64,000 nt of DNA from Chromohalobacter canadensis (GTDB lineage Bacteria; Pseudomonadota; Gammaproteobacteria; Pseudomonadales; Halomonadaceae), in NCBI RefSeq assembly GCF_034479555.1, contig NZ_CP140151.1:248001-312000 (forward strand). The letters run 5' to 3'. Positions within the stretch are counted from its first letter, which is position 1. Each line of letters opens with the position of its first letter. A model generated the notes under the pieces. That model was not told the DNA's origin and ran no database searches. It saw only the letters and a list, made by a program, of their open reading frames with translations. Shown one piece after another: positions 35,388 to 42,408 of the stretch. A program made the position numbers and the translations under genes.

Positions 35388-35876
35388 TCATGAATCGCGC
35401 GAACGCACCTGGTCAACCAGCGGCTCGACATACGCAATGCCCATGTCCCAGGGGAACTGAATCCAGCAATCCTGTGCGACCTCGGTCAAGCACTGATCGA
35501 CCAACGGGCGGCCTTCCGGCTTGGCATAGATGGTCACGAAATGCGCCTTGGGCAGCATCTCACGCACCGCCCGCGCTGTATTGCCAGTATCGACCAGATC
35601 GTCGACCAACAACCAGCCGTCGCCATCATGATCGACGCCCTTCATGACGTTCAAGCCGCCCTGTTCCTTGTGCTCGTAACTCTTGATGCAAACGGTATCG
35701 ATCAGGCGCACGTTGAGTTCACGCGCAATCAATGCAGCGGGAATCAAGCCGCCACGGGTAATCGCGACGATGCCCTTGAAGTCTCGCTCGACAAGTTGGT
35801 GACACAGAACACGCACATCGCGATGCAACTGGTCCCAGGAAACGGTGAACTGCTGGTGATAGCGATCAGTACTCAT
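35388..35876 (-). CDS. gpt: Xanthine(-guanine) phosphoribosyltransferase
   Basis: 162 residues (E. coli Gpt 152). SWDQLHRDVRVLCHQL at the start, GIVAITRGGLIPAALIARELN, IKSYEHKEQ and the PRPP loop WLLVDDLVDTGNTARAVREMLPKA all match Gpt. The C-terminal DCWIQFPWDMGIAYVEPL contains the Trp that stacks on the base. It salvages xanthine and guanine. It lies between apt and ung on the same strand. Confidence 0.94.
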   Translation of the reverse strand: MSTDRYHQQFTVSWDQLHRDVRVLCHQLVERDFKGIVAITRGGLIPAALIARELNVRLIDTVCIKSYEHKEQGGLNVMKGVDHDGDGWLLVDDLVDTGNTARAVREMLPKAHFVTIYAKPEGRPLVDQCLTEVAQDCWIQFPWDMGIAYVEPLVDQVRSRDS

Positions 35877-35941
35877 GGGAAGACCACACGGAGGAATAAT
35901 AAGGGGCTATCGGGCGCGCGACAGCCACGCGCCCACGCTCG

Positions 35942-36487
35942 TCATTCGTGTTCGGTAAAAGTGCAAACGGCGAACACGCCATGGCCGGCATCGCGGATCT
36001 TCTGCGCGCCGCCGAGCTCGGGAAGGTCGATGATGGTCGCCGTCTCGACGACTTGGCCACCACTGCGCTGGATCAGTGACGCCGCTGCCAGCATGGTGCC
36101 GCCGGTGGCGATCAGGTCATCCATCACCAGGATACGATCACCTTCGCGAAAAGCATCGGAATGCAATTCGACGGTGGATTCACCGTATTCCAGCGTATAG
36201 GTCTCGCTGATGGTCTTGAACGGTAACTTTCCCTTCTTGCGTACCGGTACGAAACTACAGCCGAGCTCATAGGCGACCGGCGCCCCGATGATGAAACCGC
36301 GCGCATCGATAGCGGCAATCGCATCCAGATTGAGCTCCTGATAACGGTGCACGAAGCTATCGATGAGCTTGCGGAATGCGGCACTGTTCTGCAGCACCGG
36401 CGTAATGTCACGGAAGTTGACGCCCGGCTGGGGCCAATCGGGGACGGTGCGAATGACCGACTTTATATAATCGCCATAAATGCTCAT
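35942..36487 (-). CDS. apt: Adenine phosphoribosyltransferase
   Basis: 181 residues from the ATG at 36487 ([32 protein letters not shown] is the canonical N-terminus; GGAGCC before it). The [29 protein letters not shown] and PRPP-binding [18 protein letters not shown] motifs are present. It converts adenine to AMP. It lies 65 bases upstream of gpt, so the two may share a transcript. Confidence 0.96.
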   Translation of the reverse strand: MSIYGDYIKSVIRTVPDWPQPGVNFRDITPVLQNSAAFRKLIDSFVHRYQELNLDAIAAIDARGFIIGAPVAYELGCSFVPVRKKGKLPFKTISETYTLEYGESTVELHSDAFREGDRILVMDDLIATGGTMLAAASLIQRSGGQVVETATIIDLPELGGAQKIRDAGHGVFAVCTFTEHE

Positions 36488-36610
36488 CTGAGGCTCCATC
36501 AGCAATGCACGCGGTTTAGCCGCGACGGGCAGCGGACAAAGCCGCAAATGGTACCCAATGCAACGCCAGGAATCGAGGGTGCGCGTCAGAACCTCGATCC
36601 CTGTGCAGTT

Positions 36611-37225
36611 TTATACCGCGCCACGCGCCGCCATGACCCGCTCGACCGTCTCGACAATGGCCTGGGTCTGCGGGTCGATCTCGATATTGACCCGGTCTCC
36701 CAGCATGCGCTCACCCAATGTTGTCCGCGACAATGTCTCGGGTATTAGGTCGACACAGAAACGCCCACCTTCGAGCGCACCAATCGTCAAACTGATGCCA
36801 TCGACGCCAATATAACCTTTTTCGAACAAGAACCGCGCATGCTCGTCGGGCAACGCAAACCACAGACGACGATTGTTCGGGGCCTCCTCGAGCTCTTCCA
36901 GGGCCGCTTGGCAGATGACGTGGCCGGACATCGCATGGCCGCCGATCTCGTCCCCAATGCGTGCAGCACGCTCGAGGTTGACGTGATCGCCGACGCCCAG
37001 CGCGCCCAAGTTGGTGAGGCGCAATGTTTCACGCATCAGATCGAAGGACACTCGATCCCCCTCGATGGAAGTCACCGACAAGCAGCATCCGTTGTGCGAC
37101 ACCGAGGCACCGGTCTCGAGCCCCTCCGTCATGCCGTCGGGAAACGCCACGACATGGCGCCGGAACTGCGTTTCCTCTTCCACGGCCACCACCGTCCCCA
37201 CGCCTTGCACGATACCGGTAAACAT
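36611..37225 (-). CDS. ribE: Riboflavin synthase, alpha subunit
   Basis: 204 residues from the ATG at 37225 (AGGAG seven bases before; MFTGIVQGVGTV is the canonical start). The two lumazine-binding barrels are visible as repeats: SVSHNGCCLSVTSI in the first half and IGVDGISLTIGAL in the second, each followed by an LIPETL/LMRETL strand. It joins two lumazine molecules to give riboflavin. No FMN riboswitch is visible in front of it and no other rib genes are near. Confidence 0.96.
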   Translation of the reverse strand: MFTGIVQGVGTVVAVEEETQFRRHVVAFPDGMTEGLETGASVSHNGCCLSVTSIEGDRVSFDLMRETLRLTNLGALGVGDHVNLERAARIGDEIGGHAMSGHVICQAALEELEEAPNNRRLWFALPDEHARFLFEKGYIGVDGISLTIGALEGGRFCVDLIPETLSRTTLGERMLGDRVNIEIDPQTQAIVETVERVMAARGAV

Positions 37226-37419
37226 CTCGACTCCTTGACCAATCCTGTCACGCTCGACAGCCATCATTCTAACATGACCCATAGGCACCCATCGTCAGGC
37301 ACCTATACCTTTCAAAGCCTCAAAAACAGGCGATCTTTCTCAATCAAGCCCTTGAATGCCAGCACTTGGCCTAGAGACATTGACAGGTATCGAAGCGCTC
37401 ACTAGAATCCGCGGCTTCT

Positions 37420-37487
37420 TGAGCGCCGATTTGTACCCAGATTGCGGGCGCGCCCGGGCCTGTCCCGGGGAAATACCGCTAAAAGGG
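37420..37487 (+). ncRNA. SAM-II-type riboswitch aptamer upstream of metNIQ
   Basis: The conserved SAM-II order is present: stem arm GCGCC (37423-37427), GATTT, CCC, ATTGC, the closing arm GGCGC (37447-37451), an inserted CCCGGG/CCCGGG hairpin (37453-37469), then AAAT and GCTAAAAGGG ending at 37487. ACCC at 37435-37438 can pair with GGGT at 37485-37488 to form the H-type pseudoknot. The element sits 207 bases before the methionine ABC transporter, the expected kind of target. SAM-II is known mainly from Alphaproteobacteria. Assigned by eye from the remembered consensus, not by a covariance search. Confidence 0.8.
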
Positions 37488-37503
37488 TGTGTCCAGCGTT
37501 GAT

Positions 37504-37530
37504 GGCCACCCGCCTGGGTGGCCTTTTTTT
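37504..37530 (+). terminator. Intrinsic terminator, expression platform of the SAM-II element
   Basis: A perfect 8-bp stem (GGCCACCC / GGGTGGCC), loop GCCT and seven T, 17 bases after the aptamer and well before metN. There is no gene upstream for it to end, so it probably works as an attenuator. GGGTG at 37485-37489 (part of the pseudoknot) could alternatively pair with CACCC at 37507-37511 and act as an antiterminator. The remaining DNA from 37531 to 37694 shows nothing else I can name. Confidence 0.88.
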
Positions 37531-37694
37531 ATGGCCACAGCCTACAAATCCCGCCACACAGGCAGTCCAGCCTCGTTATAATGCTGGGCTTTGCCACATG
37601 CGACGCCACTCCAGGCATGACCCGCTTCGACCACCCATGGTCGCCGGCGTGCCACTGGCCATGACGTCCCAACGCATCGACCCAAACGAAGACG

Positions 37695-38738
37695 ATGATC
37701 AAACTCGAAGGTGTCTCCAAAACTTATGGGGCCGGCCCCACAGCGGTCCATGCCCTCAAAAATATCGACCTGGAAGTCCCGAAGGGTGCCATCCATGGCG
37801 TAATCGGGCTGTCCGGCGCGGGTAAGTCGACGCTGATTCGCTGCGTCAACCTTCTCGAGCGCCCGACCGAGGGCAATGTCATCGTCGACGGCCAGGACTT
37901 GACCCGGCAGGACAGCGAAGCCCTGCGTCAGTCACGCCACCAGCTCGGCATGATTTTCCAGCATTTCAACCTGCTTGCCTCGCGCACGGTTTTCGACAAC
38001 GTGGCGCTGCCGCTGGAGCTGATGGGTGTCTCGAAAGGCGAGATTCGCGAGCGCGTCGAGCCGCTGCTCGACCTCACGGGCCTGACCGACAAGGCTACAC
38101 AATACCCGGCGCAACTCTCGGGCGGGCAGAAGCAACGTGTGGCCATCGCGCGTGCACTCGCTAGCCGCCCCAAGGTACTCCTGTGCGACGAGGCGACTTC
38201 CGCCCTCGACCCACAGACGACGGCCTCGATCCTCGAACTGTTGCAGGACATCAACCGTAAGCTGGGGCTGACCATCTTGCTCATTACCCATGAGATGGAA
38301 GTGGTCAAGAGCATCTGCCACCGCGTCGGCCTGATCTCGGATGGCGAACTGGTGGAAGAAGCCGACGTCGGCGACTTTTTCACTGCACCGGCTACACGAC
38401 TAGGGCGCGATTTTCTCAACGCCTTTCTCGAACTCGAGCCACCGCAGGCGCTGGTCGAGCGTCTCGAGGAAACACCAGGCGAGCATACGCACCCCGTGGT
38501 ACGCCTGGCGTTTTCTGGTGCCAATGTCGCCACGCCGCTCATCTCGCGTCTGGCACGCGATAGCGGCGTCGATGTCAGCATCCTGCAAGCCAAGGTGGAG
38601 TCGATTCAGGGCCGCACGCTGGGCCTGATGATCGCCGAGCTCGTCGGCACGCCCGAGACGACGTCACAAGCACTCAAGCAACTCGAATCCCACGACATCA
38701 ATGTAGAGGTACTCGGCCATGTCCAGCGCAATGCTTGA
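37695..38738 (+). CDS. metN: Methionine ABC transporter, ATP-binding protein
   Basis: 347 residues (E. coli 343). Walker A GLSGAGKSTLIRCVNLLERP near 39-58, signature LSGGQKQRVAIARAL, Walker B VLLCDEATSALDP and switch THEMEVVKSI. A C-terminal ACT-like C2 domain (about 265-343) binds methionine and feeds back on transport. It powers uptake of D- and L-methionine through MetI. The gene overlaps metI by 20 bases. Control by the upstream SAM-II element and terminator is expected. Confidence 0.96.
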   Translation: MIKLEGVSKTYGAGPTAVHALKNIDLEVPKGAIHGVIGLSGAGKSTLIRCVNLLERPTEGNVIVDGQDLTRQDSEALRQSRHQLGMIFQHFNLLASRTVFDNVALPLELMGVSKGEIRERVEPLLDLTGLTDKATQYPAQLSGGQKQRVAIARALASRPKVLLCDEATSALDPQTTASILELLQDINRKLGLTILLITHEMEVVKSICHRVGLISDGELVEEADVGDFFTAPATRLGRDFLNAFLELEPPQALVERLEETPGEHTHPVVRLAFSGANVATPLISRLARDSGVDVSILQAKVESIQGRTLGLMIAELVGTPETTSQALKQLESHDINVEVLGHVQRNA

Positions 38739-39372
38739 ACTGATTCTCGAGGCCACGCTCGATACACTCTATATGGTCGCTCTGTCGGGTGCGGTCTCGG
38801 CCGTGATCGGCATTCCTCTCGGGGTTCTGCTTTACGTCACGCGGCCGGGGCAGATCCTCGCGCAACCAGTCGCCCAGCGCGTACTGGGCGTCGTCACCAA
38901 TATCGGGCGTTCGATTCCCTTCATCATTCTGATGGTAGCGATCATCCCTTTCACGCGCCTCGTCGTCGGCAGCTCCATCGGCACCAACGCCGCCATAGTG
39001 CCACTCATCATCGCCGCGATTCCCTTCGTCGCGCGCCTGGTCGAAGGCGCCCTCAACGAGATTCCTCCGGGACTCATCGAAGCCGCTCAGGCGATGGGCG
39101 CCACCCCGCTGCAGATCATCACCAAGGTGCTTCTGCCGGAAGCCAAGGGCGGCATCATCAACGGCCTGACCATCACTGTGGTCACGCTGGTCAGCTACTC
39201 GGCCATGGCCGGTGCCGTTGGCGGTGGCGGTCTAGGTGACCTGGGCATCCGTTACGGCTACAACCGTTTCGAGCCGCTGATCATGCTCATCACGGTGGCG
39301 ATACTGGTGGTCATGGTGCAGGGCTTTCAAAGCCTTGGCGATCGTCTCGTGCGCAAGGCCGACCACAAATGA
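38719..39372 (+). CDS. metI: Methionine ABC transporter, permease
   Basis: 217 residues (E. coli 217). Five hydrophobic helices and the ATPase-contact loop GLIEAAQAMGATPLQIITKVLLPEA, followed by GLTITVVTLVSYSAMAGAVGGGGLGDLGIRYGYNRF, the typical MetI C-terminal block. It shares 20 bases with metN, so translation is coupled. A separate promoter-like element for metQ follows 29 bases after its stop. Confidence 0.95.
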   Translation: MSSAMLELILEATLDTLYMVALSGAVSAVIGIPLGVLLYVTRPGQILAQPVAQRVLGVVTNIGRSIPFIILMVAIIPFTRLVVGSSIGTNAAIVPLIIAAIPFVARLVEGALNEIPPGLIEAAQAMGATPLQIITKVLLPEAKGGIINGLTITVVTLVSYSAMAGAVGGGGLGDLGIRYGYNRFEPLIMLITVAILVVMVQGFQSLGDRLVRKADHK

Positions 39373-39377
39373 GTGCG

Positions 39378-39406
39378 TGGTCAGAGGGTAAACGCAAAGC
39401 TATAAT
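39378..39406 (+). promoter_or_regulatory. Possible internal promoter for metQ
   Basis: TGGTCA (39378-39383), a 17-base spacer and a perfect TATAAT (39401-39406), about 92 bases before metQ. It would let the binding protein be made in excess and independent of the riboswitch. Confidence 0.5.
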
Positions 39407-39497
39407 AGGCAGCACTTTTATACTCAAAAAAGCATAAATGCTTTCGGGAGCCGGCACTCCCTGCCGGCAGCACCATCTCGCTCAAGGAGAACATACG

Positions 39498-40325
39498 ATG
39501 AACAACGCCCTGGCTCACGTTCTACGCCCCGCTCGCCTGTTCGGCGCCGCGGCACTGCTCGGCGCCGGCCTGATTGCCGGCTGCGGCAGCGACGATGCCG
39601 AGACGCAGTCGATCAAGGTAGGCACCGTGGCCGGCCCGGAAACGGACGTCATGCAAGTCGCCAAGCAGATCGCCAAGGACGAATACAATCTCGATATCGA
39701 AATCGTCGAGTTCACCGACTACGTCTCGCCCAATGCCGCCCTCGCCGACGGCAGCCTGGATGCCAATGCCTTCCAGCATGAGCCGTACCTGAACAGCATG
39801 GTCGAGGATCGCGGTTACGACTTCGTCATCGCTGGCAAGACCTTCGTCTACCCGATCGGTGCGTATTCCGAGCGCTACGACGACATCTCCAACGTCCCCG
39901 ACGGGGCAACCATCGCACTGCCTAACGACCCTTCCAACGAGGGACGCTCGCTCATCTTGATGCACAACGAAGGGCTGCTCGAGCTCGACGACCCGGAGAA
40001 TCTCGAAGCAACACCGGTGGATATCAGCAACAACCCGCATGACTACGAATTCCGTGAAATCGAAGCCGCCCAGCTGCCGCGCGTGCTGCCCGATGTCGAC
40101 CTGGCCTTCATCAACAATACCTTCGCTCAGCCGGCAGGTCTCAGTCTCGACGACGCGTTGATCAAGGAAGGACCGGAGTCGCCCTACGTCAATTTGATCG
40201 TGACGAGTGAAGACAAGCAGGACGACGAAGCGATCCAGAATCTGGTCAAGGCGTATCAGTCGCAGGCCGTCATCGACAAGGCCAACGAACTGTTCAAGGG
40301 CGCAGCGGTTCCCGGCTGGGAGTAA
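39498..40325 (+). CDS. metQ: Methionine-binding lipoprotein
   Basis: 275 residues from the ATG at 39498 (AAGGAGA before it). The lipobox LIAGC places the lipidated Cys at 29. The NlpA/MetQ fold shows VGTVAGPETDVMQVAKQIAKDEY, DYVSPNAALADGSLDANAFQHEPYL, the VYPIGAYSERY strand and ALPNDPSNEGRSLILMHNEGL. Periplasmic, anchored to the inner membrane. It completes the metN-metI-metQ importer and is closed by a hairpin at 40348-40378. Confidence 0.95.
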   Translation: MNNALAHVLRPARLFGAAALLGAGLIAGCGSDDAETQSIKVGTVAGPETDVMQVAKQIAKDEYNLDIEIVEFTDYVSPNAALADGSLDANAFQHEPYLNSMVEDRGYDFVIAGKTFVYPIGAYSERYDDISNVPDGATIALPNDPSNEGRSLILMHNEGLLELDDPENLEATPVDISNNPHDYEFREIEAAQLPRVLPDVDLAFINNTFAQPAGLSLDDALIKEGPESPYVNLIVTSEDKQDDEAIQNLVKAYQSQAVIDKANELFKGAAVPGWE

Positions 40326-40347
40326 TCGCTCTCCGCCATTTCGTTCG

Positions 40348-40378
40348 ACAGGCCGGCCCTACGGGGTCGGCCTGTTTC
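40348..40378 (+). terminator. Terminator after metQ
   Basis: A 12-bp stem ACAGGCCGGCCC / GGGTCGGCCTGT with one G-U pair and a TACG tetraloop, followed by a short T-rich stretch. It separates metQ from msrC, though read-through is possible because msrC starts only 30 bases later. Confidence 0.8.
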
Positions 40379-40407
40379 GTTATCATCCTCATTCGTTTGG
40401 AGACATC

Positions 40408-40881
40408 ATGAGTGACTACGCCCTGCTCGCCCGCCAGCTCGAAACCCTGCTGGACACGCGCGACTGGCTGACCAATACGGCCCAGACCTGTGCCTTCTTG
40501 ATGCATGAAATCCCCGACCTCAACTGGGCCGGCTTTTATCTGCAACGCCAGCCCGGCACGCTCATCCTCGGGCCCTTCCAAGGCATGCCGGCTTGCAACC
40601 CCATCCCTTTCGAGAAAGGTGTCTGCGGCGCTGCCGCGACCTCCCGGCAAACGCAGCGCGTCGCGGACGTCCACGCGTTTCCGGGCCATATCGCCTGCGA
40701 TGCCGCGTCGCGCTCGGAACTGGTGGTGCCCATCGTGCACGACGGCGAACTCTGGGGCGTGCTGGATCTCGACAGCCCACGCCCTGAGCGCTTCAGCGAA
40801 GACGACCAACACGGGATCGAGCGACTGGTCGAAATCCTCATCAACGCCAGCGACCTCTCCACACCCACAGTGACTGGATAA
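40408..40881 (+). CDS. msrC: Free methionine-(R)-sulfoxide reductase (GAF domain)
   Basis: 157 residues from the ATG at 40408. The whole protein is a GAF domain of the fRMsr type: INWAGFYL-like DLNWAGFYL, LGPFQGMPAC, GVCGAAA, HIACDAASRSELVVPI and VLDLDSP. The three redox Cys are at 63, 73 and 97, matching the E. coli YebR/MsrC set. It reduces free Met-R-sulfoxide to Met with thioredoxin. Its position right behind the Met importer fits recovery of oxidised methionine taken up by MetNIQ. Confidence 0.9.
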   Translation: MSDYALLARQLETLLDTRDWLTNTAQTCAFLMHEIPDLNWAGFYLQRQPGTLILGPFQGMPACNPIPFEKGVCGAAATSRQTQRVADVHAFPGHIACDAASRSELVVPIVHDGELWGVLDLDSPRPERFSEDDQHGIERLVEILINASDLSTPTVTG

Positions 40882-40907
40882 GCTCCGCGGCACGAAGCCC
40901 TAACGCA

Positions 40908-40938
40908 AACGCCCCCGCTGCAAGACAGCGGGGGCGTT
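40908..40938. terminator. Strong hairpin terminator between msrC and the tRNA genes
   Basis: A perfect 12- to 13-bp stem (AACGCCCCCGCTG and its complement) with a 5-base loop. It can serve msrC on the plus strand and the tRNA-Val transcript on the minus strand. Confidence 0.85.
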
Positions 40939-40946
40939 CAATATTC

Positions 40947-41023
40947 TGGTAGGACCGAGCGGATTTGAACCGCTGACCTCCACGATGTCAACGTGGCGCT
41001 CTAACCAACTGAGCTACGGTCCT
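40947..41023 (-). tRNA. tRNA-Val (anticodon GAC), copy 2
   Basis: 77 bases including encoded CCA. Acceptor AGGACCG/CGGTCCT, D arm TAGCTCAGTTGGTTAGAGC, anticodon stem CCACG/CGTGG around TTGACAT (anticodon GAC) and T loop GGTTCGAATCC all fold normally. It decodes GUC and GUU. It is identical to the copy at 41080-41156. Confidence 0.95.
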
Positions 41024-41079
41024 GCAAATCGATTGTTGGCAGCTTTTCAACGCTAAGTACCGCGGGCATCAAGTAGTGC

Positions 41080-41156
41080 TGGTAGGACCGAGCGGATTTG
41101 AACCGCTGACCTCCACGATGTCAACGTGGCGCTCTAACCAACTGAGCTACGGTCCT
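41080..41156 (-). tRNA. tRNA-Val (anticodon GAC), copy 1
   Basis: Sequence identical to the gene at 40947-41023, with encoded CCA. A 56-base spacer separates the two; both probably come from one transcript starting at the promoter at 41223-41250. Confidence 0.95.
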
Positions 41157-41222
41157 ATTCTACATTAGCTGTGGCAATGCCATGACTGCCGTTGCCGACT
41201 CTCACCTCGGCAACGGATGCGT

Positions 41223-41250
41223 ATTTTACGCAGGCCGTAGAAAAATGCAA
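41223..41250 (-). promoter_or_regulatory. Sigma-70 promoter for the tRNA-Val pair
   Basis: On the minus strand TTGCAT (41250-41245), a 16-base spacer and TAAAAT (41228-41223), about 70 bases before the first tRNA. Confidence 0.7.
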
Positions 41251-41514
41251 GACCCGACCCAAAAATTCGCCAAGGTTCAAACGCTTGACGCGAACACCTT
41301 GTCATTTACGTGTCTGCTTATAAAAGTTCGTTTTAGCGGACAACATCTTTGCGTGCTTTCGTTTTACAACAATTCATAATGCCTTTTTCCGCACTAATTC
41401 ATGGTTTAACATAGCTTTCCAGCCCGCACTGCACCGTCTGTGCAACGTTCGCGTCTACCCAAAAGACATGGCTCATTCATCGGCCGTTTTACTCGCCAGG
41501 TAACGGAACATCCC
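41251..41514. other. Gene-free stretch between the tRNA promoter and glpR
   Basis: Part of a 358-base gap. It is AT-rich compared with its surroundings (tracts such as TTATAAAAG and TTTTACAACAATTC near 41320-41375). It must hold the glpR promoter, but I see no pair of -35/-10 hexamers good enough to call. The short open frames here show no protein character. Confidence 0.5.
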
Positions 41515-42279
41515 ATGACACAACAAGACCGCCACGAGGCCATCGTCACCCTGGTCAAGCATCAGGGCTACGCCTCTATCGAGCAGCTCACACAGCATTT
41601 CTCCGTCACGCCACAGACAATTCGCCGCGACCTCAACCAATTGGCCGACGAAGGCATTATCAAGCGCGTGCACGGAGGAGCCGGCCTCGAATCGAGCACC
41701 GTCAACACCGCCTATCATACGCGCAAGACACTCAATGCCGATGCCAAGCAGCACATCGCTGAATGCGTCGCCGCACAGATTCCCGACTCCGCCTCCCTAT
41801 TCATCAATATCGGCACCAGCAATGAAATGGTCGCCGAGGCGCTACGCGAACATCAGGGCCTCGAGGTCATCACCAACAATCTCAACGTGGCGGCAATCCT
41901 TCAGCACAAGGAAGACTTCAACGTCATCCTCGCCGGCGGTCAGGTACGCTCACGCGACGGCGGCATCATTGGCGAGGCCACGATCGACTTCATCAATCAG
42001 TTCAAGGTCGACTACGGCATCATCGGCATCAGCGGCATCGACGATGACGGCTCGTTGCTCGAATTCGACTATCAGGAAGTCCGTGTCGCCCAGGCGATCA
42101 TCCGCAACTCGCGCCAGGTCTTCCTGACCGCCGATCACTCCAAATTCCAGCGCAATGCCGTGGTACGCCAGGGCAACATTTCACAGATCGATGCATTGTT
42201 CACCGACCGCCAACCACCCGACGGCATCCTGCGCTTGCTACGCGAACATGGTGTAACACTGCATATCGCCGACGCTTGA
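41515..42279 (+). CDS. glpR: DeoR-family repressor of glycerol-3-phosphate metabolism
   Basis: 254 residues from the ATG at 41515 (E. coli GlpR 252). The N-terminal DeoR HTH is QGYASIEQLTQHFSVTPQTIRRDLNQLADEGIIKRVHGGA. The sugar-phosphate domain has FINIGTSNEMVAEALREH, ITNNLNVA, VILAGGQVRSRDGGIIGE, and the TADHSKF end. Glycerol-3-phosphate would relieve repression. It is immediately upstream of glpD, its classical target. Confidence 0.92.
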   Translation: MTQQDRHEAIVTLVKHQGYASIEQLTQHFSVTPQTIRRDLNQLADEGIIKRVHGGAGLESSTVNTAYHTRKTLNADAKQHIAECVAAQIPDSASLFINIGTSNEMVAEALREHQGLEVITNNLNVAAILQHKEDFNVILAGGQVRSRDGGIIGEATIDFINQFKVDYGIIGISGIDDDGSLLEFDYQEVRVAQAIIRNSRQVFLTADHSKFQRNAVVRQGNISQIDALFTDRQPPDGILRLLREHGVTLHIADA

Positions 42280-42295
42280 CCGCCCCGCCCCGCTT

Positions 42296-42318
42296 ACGGC
42301 GTCACTGAGTGACGCCGT
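42296..42318 (+). terminator. Hairpin after glpR
   Basis: A perfect 10-bp stem ACGGCGTCAC / GTGACGCCGT with loop TGA, 17 bases after the glpR stop. No long T run, so it may only stabilise or partly terminate the glpR message. Confidence 0.65.
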
Positions 42319-42336
42319 GTTCGTTTCGCCGGCTTG

Positions 42337-42354
42337 ATGTTCGTTTTCGATTAC
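42337..42354 (+). promoter_or_regulatory. Candidate GlpR operator in front of glpD
   Basis: ATGTTCG-TTTT-CGATTAC matches the E. coli GlpR half-site ATGTTCG exactly on the left and partly on the right (CGA shared). It lies 55 bases before the glpD ATG. Confidence 0.5.
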
Positions 42355-42408
42355 GCTATTTTCATATCCGAACAATCGATTTGCGAAACCAACCTTGCGG
42401 AGCTTGCC

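Noticed and set aside
37442..37825. A 127-codon plus-strand open frame upstream of metN
   Set aside because: It overlaps the SAM-II element, its terminator and the metN start in another frame; Arg/Pro-rich composition typical of shadow frames in GC-rich DNA.
40947..41156. The two tRNA-Val repeats as possible phage or island attachment sites
   Set aside because: They are complete genes with normal spacing, and no integrase or foreign-looking DNA adjoins them.
41182..41379. A 65-codon open frame between the tRNA genes and glpR
   Set aside because: It lies over the tRNA promoter on the other strand, has no ribosome binding site and no protein-like composition.
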